15,336 bases of DNA from Rhodospirillales bacterium (GCA_026193355.1 JAPHTL010000107.1:1-15336), one strand, 5' to 3'; positions 1 through 7,868 are shown, counted from the stretch's first letter. Made by a program: numbers and translations. Notes: generated from the letters alone by a model not told the origin.

Positions 1-1475
1 CTGTGGCCCACCTCGGCCAGAAACCTGTCCGTCGAACCCGCGTGCAGAAAAGAAACCGCGCATCCAAGCTGGTAATCCTTCGCCTCGCCAATCGGAATGC
101 AGGCGTCGTGCTTGAGGGTTATCCGCGCACGAATATTGTTTTCCTCGACCATCGGCAGGGCGCCTGTCAGATCGGCTTCGCGCTTGATTTCATGGTCCAC
201 CTTGACGGGAACCTCGATATCCGGAACCACCCCGGCCGACTGGATCGCATGGCCCGACGGCAGGTAGTAAAGGGAGGTCGTCAAACGCAGTGCCCCCTTG
301 TTTCCCATGGGCGCAATGGTCTGCACCGATCCCTTGCCGAACGACCGCGCGCCCATGACGATCGCCCGCTTGTGATCCTGTAGCGCCCCGGCGACGATTT
401 CCGAGGCGGAAGCCGACCCCTCGTTGATCAGGACCACCATGGGAAGCCCGCGCGCCAGATCCCCCGATCGCGCATCAAAGGTTCTGCTCTCACCCGGCTT
501 GCGCCCGCGAATGGCGACGACAAGGCCATCATCAAGAAAGGCGTCTGCAAGGGCGACGGATTGATCGAGCAACCCGCCCGGGTTGTTGCGCAGGTCAAGG
601 ACGATCCCCTTCAGGTTATCCCCGCCTTCCTTGCGCAATGCGGACATGGCCTTGCGGATGCCGTCGCTCACTTTCTCGGTGAACTTCACCACCCGCACAT
701 AACCAAGATCCCCCTCCATGCGCCAACGGACACTGCGGACCTTGATGACGTCACGAACGATGGTCAGGTCAAATGGGGCCAGGCCAGTTCGCTCAACCGT
801 AAGATTGAGCGGTACACCGGGTTTGCCGCGCATGCGCATCACCGCCTTGACGAGACTCCACCCGGCAACCGATTCGCCTTCCAGTTTGACGATCAGGTCT
901 CCTGCCTTGATGCCCGCGCGCTCGGCCGGCGTGTCCTCAATGGGGGAAATAACTTTCACCCCCTTTTCGTCCATGGTGACCTCGATCCCAAGCCCCCCGA
1001 ATTCACCCTTGGTGCTGACCTGCATTTCGCGCGCTTCATCGGGATTGAGATAGGAGGAATGGGGGTCAAGACCCACCAGCATGGCGTCCAGTGCCGCCTC
1101 GTTCACCGCAACGGGGCTCAGGCTTCCGGGTGCGCCTTCCATCTTGCGTACGCCTTCGATTGCGAAATCAACAAGCTGCGCGTCCTCGGGCTTCTTGTAA
1201 TAATTGGCGCGCACATAGCGAAAGGCCTCGACGAAATAGACGTAATCCTCATCCCGGCCGTCCTGGGACGCATATTCGTCATAGACGGCGCGGTAACGGG
1301 CCAGTTCCCGCCGTGATTCCTCGTCCAGACTGAAATCGTGCCCGACGACGTGGCCAAGAAACCGCTCGATCATCGACTGTTCGGCGGCGCATCCACTCAA
1401 CCCCGGCGACAACGAAAAGCCGACCACAAGGCCGGCAGCCACGATCATATAGGGACGGATACGAAACCAGTTCAT
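1..1475 (-). CDS. S41 family C-terminal processing peptidase (CtpA/Prc type), 3' end outside window
   Basis: Open from an ATG at 1475 to the window edge (491 complete codons, no stop), so the C-terminus is missing. It encodes a periplasmic serine protease that trims or degrades envelope proteins from their C-termini. An N-terminal hydrophobic segment (residues 10-26) ends in a lipobox LSGC with Cys29, suggesting a lipoprotein or at least an exported protein. A PDZ domain follows at about 158-230, with the S41 catalytic core at about 255-425. The catalytic Ser/Lys dyad is Ser356 in GSASASE and Lys381 in SFGKGSVQT. Their 25-residue spacing equals that of E. coli Prc Ser430/Lys455, and Asp367 matches Prc Asp441. 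The long N-terminal stretch (30-150) with the DPHSSYL motif is usual for this family. It lies 100 bases downstream of the hemerythrin gene on the same strand and probably has its own promoter; no link to denitrification is evident. Family assignment is very secure; the exact substrate is unknown. Confidence 0.95.
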   Translation of the reverse strand, partial: MNWFRIRPYMIVAAGLVVGFSLSPGLSGCAAEQSMIERFLGHVVGHDFSLDEESRRELARYRAVYDEYASQDGRDEDYVYFVEAFRYVRANYYKKPEDAQLVDFAIEGVRKMEGAPGSLSPVAVNEAALDAMLVGLDPHSSYLNPDEAREMQVSTKGEFGGLGIEVTMDEKGVKVISPIEDTPAERAGIKAGDLIVKLEGESVAGWSLVKAVMRMRGKPGVPLNLTVERTGLAPFDLTIVRDVIKVRSVRWRMEGDLGYVRVVKFTEKVSDGIRKAMSALRKEGGDNLKGIVLDLRNNPGGLLDQSVALADAFLDDGLVVAIRGRKPGESRTFDARSGDLARGLPMVVLINEGSASASEIVAGALQDHKRAIVMGARSFGKGSVQTIAPMGNKGALRLTTSLYYLPSGHAIQSAGVVPDIEVPVKVDHEIKREADLTGALPMVEENNIRARITLKHDACIPIGEAKDYQLGCAVSFLHAGSTDRFLAEVGH

Positions 1476-1500
1476 CGAAAAACGGAGTCCTCTCACCGGT

Positions 1501-1520
1501 CGTCCGGACCGACCCGGACG
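1501..1520. repeat. Inverted repeat between hemerythrin and S41 peptidase genes
   Basis: CGTCCGG, 6-base loop, CCGGACG: a perfect 7-bp stem in the 100-base gap between the hemerythrin stop (1576) and the peptidase start (1475). No T-run follows on the - strand, so it is at best a weak transcript-end hairpin, or an operator for the peptidase gene. GC-rich stems of this size also arise by chance. Confidence 0.3.
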
Positions 1521-1575
1521 GCAGATCGTCATAATAGCCGATCAGATGCGGCGGACCGCAACACCAAATCGGGTA

Positions 1576-2088
1576 TTATTTCGCCCCGATTTCGGCGTAG
1601 GCCATGGTCAGTTCGCCATCGTCTTCGGGATCGATGATCTGATCAAGCGCCGGAAGGAATCCCATTTCTTCCTTCTGGATGTGGAAAACCTCACGTTCCA
1701 CCAACTCCATCCCAACATCGCTGAATTCCGCCCAGGAAGCGGCGTCAAAGCCGTTTTCAAGCGCGGCGATGGCGAGTTCGCGCAACCGCGCGGCGATCGG
1801 GCGAATGGTTTCGTGTTCACCCTGCAACATCATGGGAATGCCGTGGTCGACGTGTTCGGCGAATCGCGGGAAAAGATGCTCCTCCTCAAAGGCGAAATGG
1901 CCGGTTACCTCCGCCTCCATGACGGTGCGGATATCGTTCAGGATCGCGCTGACCATCACGTCATCCTTTTCCGGGGGATTCCCCGGCCCGATGCGCCGCA
2001 GGGTCGTTTCCAGCTTTTCCAGCAAGGCCAGCGTTGTCAGGTGATCATTGTGCAGGGCACGGGTAATGTTCAGACGATGGTCGTACAT
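1576..2088 (-). CDS. Hemerythrin HHE-domain protein
   Basis: A 170-aa soluble, probably cytoplasmic four-helix protein of the hemerythrin family, expected to hold a non-heme di-iron centre that binds O2 or NO or senses iron/redox state. Ligand-type residues are placed as in the family: His13/His16 in LHNDH, His64 and the FEEEHLFP motif (Glu68-His71), His92 in GEHETIR, and a last His with Glu in HIQKEEMGFLP near residue 136. There is no signal peptide and no N-terminal ScdA-like Cys domain, so it is not a full YtfE/RIC/DnrN protein, though repair of nitrosative damage is a possible shared theme. It starts 10 bases after the membrane-protein stop at 2099, so it is the last gene of a three-gene unit headed by an FNR-type box. 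The start ATG at 2088 has only a weak Shine-Dalgarno (GAAAG), consistent with coupling. The family is secure; the role is inferred. Confidence 0.9.
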   Translation of the reverse strand: MYDHRLNITRALHNDHLTTLALLEKLETTLRRIGPGNPPEKDDVMVSAILNDIRTVMEAEVTGHFAFEEEHLFPRFAEHVDHGIPMMLQGEHETIRPIAARLRELAIAALENGFDAASWAEFSDVGMELVEREVFHIQKEEMGFLPALDQIIDPEDDGELTMAYAEIGAK

Positions 2089-2098
2089 TTTTTCGCTT

Positions 2099-3427
2099 TC
2101 AGGGGTTTGGGTTGGAAACGGGAGTTGCGGAATTCAGTGGGGCAGAACCCCCATCGGATTCCTTGTGATAGTCACGATAGCTACGCAGGACCGTCACGGT
2201 GAACCACAGAAATGCAAGGGCGCCAACCACACCGGCGACAGCGCCACCTCTTATCAGATTGCTTGAATCAAAGGCAATGCCGGACCCAACCGCGATCAGG
2301 GCGAGAGCATGGCAAAACGCATGGATTTTAAGAGGCGCGGCCTCGGCCAGTTCCGAAAGGCGCGGCGGTTTCTTGCCTTTTTTCGACATGTTCATCGCCG
2401 CCAGGAAGGGAATGATCCGTTGCAGGATTCCCATCAGGAACGTCAGGAGCCAGCCGAACAGCAGCATGAACGTGAAAAGGACCGGGCCGTGCTCACCCAG
2501 CATGCCGAACGCGGCCGCCCCCCCCATGACAAGGCAAACAGGCAGCATGAGCCAGGCCGCCTTTATCAGCACAAAAGAAAGCCCGAGGTTTTTCCGCATC
2601 CCGTTGCGCAAGGACCAGAGCATCGCGCGAATATAGGCCGCCGAGGCCACCGCCCCCAGCAGGGCCGCACCGCCTAACAACGGCGCACTGCCCACAAGCG
2701 CACCGGCAACACCGACCGCCACCGCCCCCAATGCAAGGAAGAAGGAAACGCTCCCTTCAGGCCCAGGAGGGTTCGCCGAAAGGGCGAACATGGGGACAAG
2801 GATATAGCTGAACCCCATTGTCAGCATTCCCATGAATCCGAACGCCGCCAGAATCAGATGCGCCAGACCGACAAACTGATGATCGGGAAGAAACCCACGG
2901 GCAAGATCCTCGATCAGGGCAAGGCCAAGCACCACGAGAAGAAGCAACGACACCAGCCCCACCCAGGCGAAGCGAACCTGAAGCGGCAACGTCCTGGCGC
3001 GCCTCAGAAGCGACGCAACGACGGCAAGAAAGACCATAAACCCGGCGGCGACGACGATGCCGCCGATCAGCATGGCGGCATGGATCGACGTCGCAAACCC
3101 GTAAAACAGGACGACCGCTCCCGACAGATAAAGCCACCAGGCAAGGCGTACGGGAACAAGAGACCGATGGGCGACGCCCGTCGCCACGGGGAGAAGCTGA
3201 AACGCTGCGCCCATGGCGGTCATCCCGAACACCCCGAGCGTCAGGATATGGATAACGGCCAGAACCGGGCCGGGGCCACCGGAAAACGCAGGAATTCCCT
3301 CAGCCGCCCAGAAGCCAGCCAACCATACGGCGACATGCATGACAGCCGCCGCACCGAAAAAGCGGAACGGCAATGTCGGCGGCAAAAGGCGCATCTGGGC
3401 GCCCATGAGGATCGTTCCTGGAAACAC
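2099..3427 (-). CDS. 12-TM membrane protein with heme-copper-oxidase subunit I/NnrS-like histidine motifs
   Basis: A 442-aa polytopic inner-membrane protein with about 12 hydrophobic segments (first near 21-42, last near 393-412), the count typical of heme-copper oxidase subunit I. Histidines sit inside helices: His31, His60, His116, His190, plus His183 and a pair near residues 370-375. Two helices share one pattern: His60 followed by GVFGMTAMG and LLPV, and His190 followed by GFMGMLTMG and ILVPM. The set of six ligands plus Tyr of a canonical Cu/heme oxidase is not obvious, so oxidase activity is doubtful. A heme- or metal-binding NO-related protein akin in idea to NnrS is a fair guess. The start is GTG at 3427 with AAAGGA 5 bases upstream. 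An alternative ATG at residue 8 (3406) also has AGGA 9 bases upstream. It is flanked, 18 and 10 bases away, by the DUF2249 and hemerythrin genes. It is clearly a real gene; the function is unproven. Confidence 0.85.
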   Translation of the reverse strand: MFPGTILMGAQMRLLPPTLPFRFFGAAAVMHVAVWLAGFWAAEGIPAFSGGPGPVLAVIHILTLGVFGMTAMGAAFQLLPVATGVAHRSLVPVRLAWWLYLSGAVVLFYGFATSIHAAMLIGGIVVAAGFMVFLAVVASLLRRARTLPLQVRFAWVGLVSLLLLVVLGLALIEDLARGFLPDHQFVGLAHLILAAFGFMGMLTMGFSYILVPMFALSANPPGPEGSVSFFLALGAVAVGVAGALVGSAPLLGGAALLGAVASAAYIRAMLWSLRNGMRKNLGLSFVLIKAAWLMLPVCLVMGGAAAFGMLGEHGPVLFTFMLLFGWLLTFLMGILQRIIPFLAAMNMSKKGKKPPRLSELAEAAPLKIHAFCHALALIAVGSGIAFDSSNLIRGGAVAGVVGALAFLWFTVTVLRSYRDYHKESDGGSAPLNSATPVSNPNP

Positions 3428-3445
3428 GTATGTCCTTTCGACGCG

Positions 3446-4270
3446 TCAGTCGGCCGCACGCGACAGGTGAAGACGAACCTCGTCTTCATCGCCGGGAATG
3501 ATTTCGTAGGACCATCCCCGTTCGTACAGTTCGGGGCGAAGATAGATGGGGTCCCGAAAATGATGGACGATCATTTCATCCCCGCAGGACGGATCGTCGA
3601 CCGCACAGAGGATCGCAACCATCGGCTCTGGCGCTTCCAGCCCGCGAACATCGATATGTTGCGTTTTACCCTCAAACCAGACCTTCGCTGAAATACCGTC
3701 AGCGGAAAAAACGGGATTCTCCGCCCCATCAAGGAAAAACCGGATATGCCAGTGGCTTTTTCCGGATTGTTCGGCATGGCTGACGTATCCGCGCCTGGAA
3801 AGTATCCGGCGGAGCGGAGCCGGGTCGAAGGGCGCATCAAGCACAAAGGCGGAAGGATCGGTGAGACCATCGACGAAGGCCATCACCTTGCTGAAGGGCT
3901 CCTTGCCCGCTGAAAGCTCCAGTCGCACATCAACCTGCGGTATCGCTCCTGCAGATTCCTTGCGCCTGAAACTCATCAACCAATCGGGTTCCCGCTCAGT
4001 TGGTCGCGCCTCTTTCTTCAGGTTTTTCCCTGCGCCGCAATTCACGAAGGCCAGGAAGTCCGCTTCCTCGACCCCTGCGATGTGTGCGGCATCGGCCAGC
4101 GTCAGATGCTCCTCCGTTTCGGGATGCAGGCCGCGATTCAGCAGGCGAGCCAGGGAAGGATGGAAATCGGCAAGGCGTTCCGTCAGGGACGAATCAGCAG
4201 CAACCGCATCGATGATGCGATCGAAAGAGCAAAAAGTCCTTTCCGGTTTCCGCCGCGCTTCAGGGGACAA
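3446..4270 (-). CDS. DUF1858 + tandem DUF2249 domain protein
   Basis: A soluble protein of about 274 aa with an N-terminal DUF1858-like helical domain (a DAV..SSLTERLADFHPS opening and a HLTLADAAHIAGV.EADFLAFVN end) followed by two DUF2249 domains. The first runs from VDVRLELSAG to HWHIRFF and the second from HIDVRGLEAPEP to the C-terminus. The second keeps the family pattern DVRGL.aPEP ... HHFRDPIYL ... RGWSYEI. The first is more divergent and lacks the His before its DP motif. These small domains are commonly found with hemerythrins and with nitrate/NO respiration genes, but their reaction is not known to me. No ATG is available. The frame extends to a TTG at 4303, but TTG at 4270 has GGGAG 8 bases upstream, so I chose it; 4303 remains possible. 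It is the first gene of a unit reading from the FNR-type box at 4356-4369. Confident as a gene and in domain type; low on function. Confidence 0.8.
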   Translation of the reverse strand: MSPEARRKPERTFCSFDRIIDAVAADSSLTERLADFHPSLARLLNRGLHPETEEHLTLADAAHIAGVEEADFLAFVNCGAGKNLKKEARPTEREPDWLMSFRRKESAGAIPQVDVRLELSAGKEPFSKVMAFVDGLTDPSAFVLDAPFDPAPLRRILSRRGYVSHAEQSGKSHWHIRFFLDGAENPVFSADGISAKVWFEGKTQHIDVRGLEAPEPMVAILCAVDDPSCGDEMIVHHFRDPIYLRPELYERGWSYEIIPGDEDEVRLHLSRAAD

Positions 4271-4355
4271 GTCTCTCTCTCCCGTTCCGAATGTCCCCTG
4301 CAATCAAGCCCAATGGGATCGCCTTCGGTATGACCTACGTCAAGGCACGGGGAAA

Positions 4356-4369
4356 TTGACGTAAATCAA
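4356..4369. promoter_or_regulatory. FNR/NNR/DNR-type box upstream of the DUF2249-membrane-hemerythrin unit
   Basis: TTGAC-gtaa-ATCAA differs from the FNR-family consensus TTGAT-N4-ATCAA at one base. It lies in the 145-base gap between two - strand genes. From its centre (4362.5), a class II promoter reading leftward would start near 4321, just ahead of the first gene of the unit. A weak -10 (CATACC on the - strand, 4327-4332) is at about the right distance. Nothing is encoded on the + strand nearby, so the leftward genes are the likely target. It implies induction under low oxygen and/or NO. Confidence 0.75.
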
Positions 4370-4415
4370 TATATTTAACATGGTTGGAGTGCTGATTGCT
4401 TGATTCCTGAGTCCG

Positions 4416-5006
4416 TCACCCTTCGCCGTAGAGGCGCGCGAACTCCTTTTCGATCTCTTCCATGCGGGCCTTGACGTCGGCGCGAAAATCGTCGCTGCTC
4501 CATCCCCTGTGATCGCCGCGCGCGTAGGCCTGCGCGTTGAAGTGATAGCCCAGCGCATTGGCCCGATTGGTGATGAAACAGTTGCGCGTTGTCTTCACCG
4601 AAGCCGGTGAGCCCATGACAATGGAGTTGTCGGGAATGATCGTCCCTTCTTTCAGAAAGGCAGCGCCTGCGACGATGCAATTATCACCGATCACGCAACC
4701 GTCCATTACCGTCGCGTTTATGCCGATCAGACAATTATCGCCAATGGTGCAACCGTGCAGGGTGACATGATGGGCGATTGAGCAATAATCACCGACAATG
4801 ACCGGATGCCCCCACCCGGCATGAAGCATCACGAAATCCTGAATGTTCGTGAACCGCCCGATCGTCACATGATGACATTCGGCCCGCGCCACGGCATTGG
4901 GCCAGAAACTCGCCCCCTCGCCCGCCACGACCGAACCGTAAAGATGGACGCTCGGATGCACATAAACGGTTTCGTGAAGCTTTGCGTCGGGTCCAATTCC
5001 GGACAT
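4416..5006 (-). CDS. Gamma-carbonic-anhydrase-like hexapeptide-repeat protein
   Basis: A 196-aa left-handed beta-helix protein of the gamma-carbonic anhydrase/PaaY/CaiE group. Repeated hexapeptide turns run from about 20 to 140 (VIGDNCIV-, IIPDNSIV-type units), followed by a C-terminal helix (EEIEKEFARLY). The three metal-binding histidines of the family are present: His62 (VMLHAG), His79 and His84 (IAHHVTLHGC), so it should form a trimer with a metal ion at each interface. It may hydrate CO2 or may be a thioesterase/acyltransferase-like relative; sequence alone does not decide. The ATG at 5006 has GGAGAG 5 bases upstream. It begins 46 bases after nirN on the same strand, so it is probably the last gene of the nir operon. 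Since heme d1 synthesis includes decarboxylations (NirDLGH), a CO2-related role is conceivable but speculative. The fold is secure; the substrate is unknown. Confidence 0.88.
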   Translation of the reverse strand: MSGIGPDAKLHETVYVHPSVHLYGSVVAGEGASFWPNAVARAECHHVTIGRFTNIQDFVMLHAGWGHPVIVGDYCSIAHHVTLHGCTIGDNCLIGINATVMDGCVIGDNCIVAGAAFLKEGTIIPDNSIVMGSPASVKTTRNCFITNRANALGYHFNAQAYARGDHRGWSSDDFRADVKARMEEIEKEFARLYGEG

Positions 5007-5052
5007 TGCGGCTCTCCGTTCTTTTGGCGTTCATCGGTTCGCAGGGCCGCCC

Positions 5053-6666
5053 CTAGTGGCTGGTGCCCTCCGAATAGGTGATCTTGTTCCACACGTTGTA
5101 TTTGCCAACCGGCTTGCGCATCGGGATGCGCTTTACCTCGGCGAAGGTTTCGGCGTCATAGACAATCAGGGCGCCGTCGTCCTCCCAGATGCTGACCAGT
5201 GCGTATTTCCCGTCCTTGGTGAATTCCACATGGGCCACCGTCTTGCCCGGCGCGGGGTCGAGCGTCTTGACGATTTCCAGCGTCTGCTTGTCGATGATGT
5301 GCATCTTGTCCTTGTGCGGCCCGAAGAACACATCGGTCCAGGCATAGGGGGTGTTCGCGTGGCTTCGCATGAAGAAGCCGGGGCCGAGGGTCTTGATGAC
5401 CTTGATCGTTTTCCATTCCTCCATGTCGATAACCGACACCTGCCCGCCCTTGATATGCGGCGTCGCCATGACCATCCTGCCGTCCCGCTTCCAGTAAATC
5501 CCGGAGCCCAGATGGGGCATCCCCTCAAGGTCCAGTTCGGCAACCTTCTTGCTGGCGTCCAGGTTATAGACACGCCCCTTTTTCCCGTCCCGCGCCGCGC
5601 CGATCACCTCGGCGTAATAGGGATCGAAAAAGAAGTCGTCGAGGTAATCGTCCAGCTTGATCCGGCGGATGGCGAATGGCTGTTCCGATTCGATGGCAGC
5701 CTCCACCTTGCCCTTGGTGTAGCTGTGCACAAACCCGCCATAGACGGGCGGCGCATCGGGATCGTAGCTGAGCTCCCAGATCTCCTTCACGTCCTTCAGC
5801 GCGACGATGAAACTTTGGCGTGGCGGCGCGGTGTAGACGGCGCTGACCCGGCTTCCGTTCCCATCCCGGTCGGCCACGTCTATCACCCTGAAAGGCGTCA
5901 GGTCAGACGCATTGAGGACCACCAGGGAATGTGGAAGGTAGTTGCCTGCCATCACCCACTTGCCGTCGGTGGATACGGCGATGTTCCGGGTGTTGATCCC
6001 GGCGCGGACCCGCGCCACGGTCTTCAGGCTCCACAAATCGTGCATGGAAACCCACCCGTCGCGTGACGCCAGATAGACGAACCGTCCATCGGGCGAATAC
6101 TTGGCGCCGCCGTGCAGGGCATAATCTGACGGGAACCGCCAGATCGGTTCGAACCGGTCGCCATCCAGAATGGTGATGTGCTGATCACCTGTCTCAACGA
6201 CCGTGAACAGGTTCATCGGGTCGGAGCCGTGCATCGGTTTGGCCGGCAGATCGGCAAGCGGCGTGATGATTTCATGGGTTGCTGCGATTTTAGCCATGTC
6301 CCACGTCGGCATCGGATCGAGCGGCGTATAGATGTAATCGGCAATGGCGGCGATTGTCTCGACGCTCAACTTGGCGGCGAACCCTTCCATCTGGGTGGCG
6401 GGACGACCATTGGCGATCACCTCAATGGCGGACTTCAGGCGCAGGCGGCGGAGGTTATCGGGCAGAAGCGCCGGCCCCTGACCACCCAGACGATCCTCGC
6501 CATGACAGGCGGCGCAGTGCTCCTTGTAGGCATCCAGCGTCGCCTGTTCGACCGGCTTTGGCGGCGCCTTCTCCTTGCCTTCACGTCCCGCCGCATGTGC
6601 GGGATCAGCCACCGCAACGGCCAGCACAAACCCAAGAAAGGAAAGCAACATGCGCATGGATTTCAT
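5053..6666 (-). CDS. nirN: NirN, cytochrome c/d1-type dihydro-heme d1 dehydrogenase
   Basis: A 537-aa periplasmic NirS paralogue. In characterised systems NirN oxidises dihydro-heme d1 to heme d1 and passes it to NirS. A Sec signal peptide (about 1-25, ending AHAA) is followed by a small cytochrome c domain with CAACH at 51-55 and a likely distal Met94, then an eight-bladed d1-type propeller from about 130 to the end. His186 (ALHGG) corresponds to the proximal heme d1 His of NirS. Aligned without gaps to the NirS of this window, NirS His325 becomes Asp344 here, while NirS His367 is kept as His386. One of the two catalytic histidines is therefore missing, which separates NirN from a true nitrite reductase. 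The ATG at 6666 is adjacent to a GAGGA; Met4 (6657) has that motif 9 bases upstream and may be the true start. It follows nirJ by 13 bases. Confidence 0.95.
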   Translation of the reverse strand: MKSMRMLLSFLGFVLAVAVADPAHAAGREGKEKAPPKPVEQATLDAYKEHCAACHGEDRLGGQGPALLPDNLRRLRLKSAIEVIANGRPATQMEGFAAKLSVETIAAIADYIYTPLDPMPTWDMAKIAATHEIITPLADLPAKPMHGSDPMNLFTVVETGDQHITILDGDRFEPIWRFPSDYALHGGAKYSPDGRFVYLASRDGWVSMHDLWSLKTVARVRAGINTRNIAVSTDGKWVMAGNYLPHSLVVLNASDLTPFRVIDVADRDGNGSRVSAVYTAPPRQSFIVALKDVKEIWELSYDPDAPPVYGGFVHSYTKGKVEAAIESEQPFAIRRIKLDDYLDDFFFDPYYAEVIGAARDGKKGRVYNLDASKKVAELDLEGMPHLGSGIYWKRDGRMVMATPHIKGGQVSVIDMEEWKTIKVIKTLGPGFFMRSHANTPYAWTDVFFGPHKDKMHIIDKQTLEIVKTLDPAPGKTVAHVEFTKDGKYALVSIWEDDGALIVYDAETFAEVKRIPMRKPVGKYNVWNKITYSEGTSH

Positions 6667-6679
6667 TCCTCAAACACAA

Positions 6680-7837
6680 TCAGGCGGATACGGTTTCGGG
6701 GAGGCCGATCTCTTCATCGGTCAGATAACACCCAGGATCCTCGGCCCACATATCCCCCGAAAGCCTTTCTGCCCGGACACGGGTATTGCCATTGCAGATG
6801 GCGAAATGGGCGCAGCGGCCGCAGCGGCCGCCGACGACGCGTGGCCGCTTCTTCAGGCCAGCCAGAATCGGATCTGAAAGATCCTCCCAGATTTCCGAGA
6901 ACGGACGCTTCTTCACGTTGCCCAGCGTATGATGGGACCACATGGTGTCTGGATGGACATTGCCCAGGTTGTCGATGTTGGCGACGTTGATGCCGGTCGC
7001 GTTGCCACCCCATTGTTCCAGCTTCGCACGTATGTGGGCCTCGTGTTCGGGGAAACGGCGGCGCACCCATTGCAACAGGAAAACGCCATCGGCGTCGTTG
7101 TTGCCGGTGACGAATTCCTTGGGTCGTCCGGCGCGCTGCGCCTCCAGCGCATGATCGAACAACAGTGTCATGGCGTCGCGCGTGGTGCGGAAGAAGGCGT
7201 CTTCCTCACGGTTCGCGTTGCCCCGTCCGGCGTAGTTGAGGTGCGACAGGTAGAACTTGTCGATCCCCTCCGCATCCATCACATCCAGCATGCGCGGCAG
7301 TTCGGCCGCGTTGCCCTGGGTCATGGTGAAGCGCAGGCCAACCTTGATCCCCTCATCCCGGCATAGACGGATACCGTTCAGCGCCGCATCGTAGGCCCCT
7401 TCCATGCCGCGAAAGGCGTCGTTCGTTCCGCCGATCCCATCGATGCTGATGCCAACGTAGTTGTAGTCGATGGCCGCGATATCGCGGATATTGTCCTTTG
7501 TCACGAGCGTGCCGTTCGACGACAGGGCGACGTAGAAGCCCTTTTCCTTGGCCCTGCGTGAAATCGTGAAAATGTCGGGGTGCAGCAGCGGTTCGCCGCC
7601 CGAGAGGATCAGCACCGGCACGCCAAAATCGCGCAGATCGTCCATGACATCAAAGACCTGCTCGGTCGAAAGCTCACCCTTGAACGCCTTGTCGGACGAA
7701 GCCGAATAACAATGCTTGCAACCAAGATTGCAACGACGGATCAGGTTCCACACCACCACCGGACCGGGCGGGTCGCGGCGCGGCCCAACCGGCGACGGGG
7801 AGTCGATTTCATGGATGAACTGGCTCAGGCGAAACAT
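6680..7837 (-). CDS. nirJ: NirJ, radical SAM heme d1 biosynthesis protein
   Basis: A 385-aa cytoplasmic radical SAM enzyme that acts on 12,18-didecarboxysiroheme in heme d1 synthesis, removing two propionate side chains and leading to the oxo groups. The CxxxCxxC motif for the SAM-binding 4Fe-4S cluster is Cys36, Cys40, Cys43 (RRCNLGCKHCYSASSD), followed by the GGEPLLHPD motif of the radical SAM barrel. A C-terminal SPASM-like region supplies Cys339, Cys342, Cys348 and Cys370 for a second cluster. Length and layout match NirJ. The start ATG at 7837 lies 31 bases after nirH, the loosest spacing among the enzymes of the operon apart from the last gene. nirN follows directly. Confidence 0.96.
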   Translation of the reverse strand: MFRLSQFIHEIDSPSPVGPRRDPPGPVVVWNLIRRCNLGCKHCYSASSDKAFKGELSTEQVFDVMDDLRDFGVPVLILSGGEPLLHPDIFTISRRAKEKGFYVALSSNGTLVTKDNIRDIAAIDYNYVGISIDGIGGTNDAFRGMEGAYDAALNGIRLCRDEGIKVGLRFTMTQGNAAELPRMLDVMDAEGIDKFYLSHLNYAGRGNANREEDAFFRTTRDAMTLLFDHALEAQRAGRPKEFVTGNNDADGVFLLQWVRRRFPEHEAHIRAKLEQWGGNATGINVANIDNLGNVHPDTMWSHHTLGNVKKRPFSEIWEDLSDPILAGLKKRPRVVGGRCGRCAHFAICNGNTRVRAERLSGDMWAEDPGCYLTDEEIGLPETVSA

Positions 7838-7868
7838 CGTGGAATTCCCGGTGTCTGTTCTTTGTCTT

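Noticed and set aside
561..1316. 251-codon open frame on the + strand
   Set aside because: Fully opposite the S41 peptidase, whose PDZ and catalytic motifs are unambiguous; the composition is that of a shadow frame.
2858..3691. 277-codon + strand frame rich in Lys/Arg/Gln/His
   Set aside because: It is antisense to the 12-TM protein and DUF2249 genes; the charged composition is what the complement of hydrophobic codons produces.
5056..6066. 336-codon open frame on the + strand opposite nirN
   Set aside because: It is antisense to a well-supported nirN coding frame, has no recognisable domain, and is the usual by-product of high-GC codon bias.
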